Shown: positions 5,184 to 5,232 of the stretch, in pieces | How positions within the stretch are numbered: the first letter of the stretch is position 1 | How the letters are laid out: the number at the start of each line of letters is the position of its first letter | Assembly (NCBI GenBank): GCA_016292295.1 | Contig: JADNEJ010000600.1 | Location: 1-5,232, forward strand | Origin: Candidatus Thiodictyon intracellulare | Lineage (GTDB): Bacteria > Pseudomonadota > Gammaproteobacteria > Chromatiales > Chromatiaceae | DNA: 5,232 nucleotides | Direction of reading: 5' to 3' | Program-made: the position numbers and the translations under genes | The notes under the pieces: model-generated | The model's input: only the letters and a program-made list of their open reading frames with translations | Databases searched by the model: none | Told to the model about the DNA's origin: nothing

Positions 5184-5232
5184 CAGCCTGTCGGACTTCG
5201 GGGCCCCGTCGGGGCGGCGGGTCCGGTACACT
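5184..5232. other. GC-rich palindromic 3' flank of the RNase gene
   Basis: After the TAG at 5181-5183 the sequence CAGCCTGTCGGACTT leads to a perfect 10-bp palindrome CGGGGCCCCG (5199-5208), overlapped by a CCCC-GTC-GGGG hairpin (5204-5214), with GGAC (5193-5196) and GTCC (5221-5224) as possible outer pairing. It may act as a terminator although no T-run follows within the window. CTAGCAGCCTGTCGGACTT, which begins at the stop codon, also resembles ends of insertion sequences as I remember them; this is unverified. Confidence 0.3.

Overview
The window is high-GC, proteobacterial-looking DNA. The families present (a DUF2076 protein, a secreted RNase T2 with an extra N-terminal domain, REP-type palindromes and a large STAND NTPase) suggest a gammaproteobacterium, perhaps a purple sulfur bacterium (Chromatiaceae-like). 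That placement is an inference from general family knowledge and is not tested here.

Layout from left to right. (1) Bases 2-175 (+) are the N-terminal part of an IS1182/IS5-type transposase, cut off by the window start on one side and by a sharp junction at about 173-176 on the other. (2) Bases 174-2598 (-) are the wreck of one large STAND-type gene. Reading from its 5' end it has an unrecognised N-terminal module, an MTAN/purine nucleoside phosphorylase-like domain, a GC-extreme linker, a NACHT NTPase with clear Walker A and Walker B motifs, a post-NACHT helical segment, and one WD40 repeat that runs into the transposase fragment. At least four in-frame stops and about eight frameshifts break it. 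(3) Bases 2599-3136 hold no gene. They contain a perfect 23-bp inverted repeat pair (REP/BIME-like) at 2944-3015 and a degenerate relative near 2669-2695. (4) Bases 3137-3949 (-) encode an intact DUF2076 protein with a 21-bp/7-residue Ala-Gln repeat. (5) Bases 3950-4124 are a divergent intergenic region carrying a TACGCT-N4-AGCGTA palindrome. (6) Bases 4125-5183 (+) encode an intact, exported RNase T2-family ribonuclease with both catalytic motifs. (7) The last 49 bases are GC-rich palindromic sequence.

The left half reads as a dead defence-type locus: nucleosidase-like effector, NTPase switch and WD40 sensor is the layout of bacterial and fungal NLR-like immune proteins, and here its sensor end has been replaced by insertion-sequence debris. 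The right half is an ordinary pair of divergent housekeeping or envelope genes with intact frames. This contrast argues against poor sequence quality as the only cause of the broken frames. There is no sign that the two halves act together.
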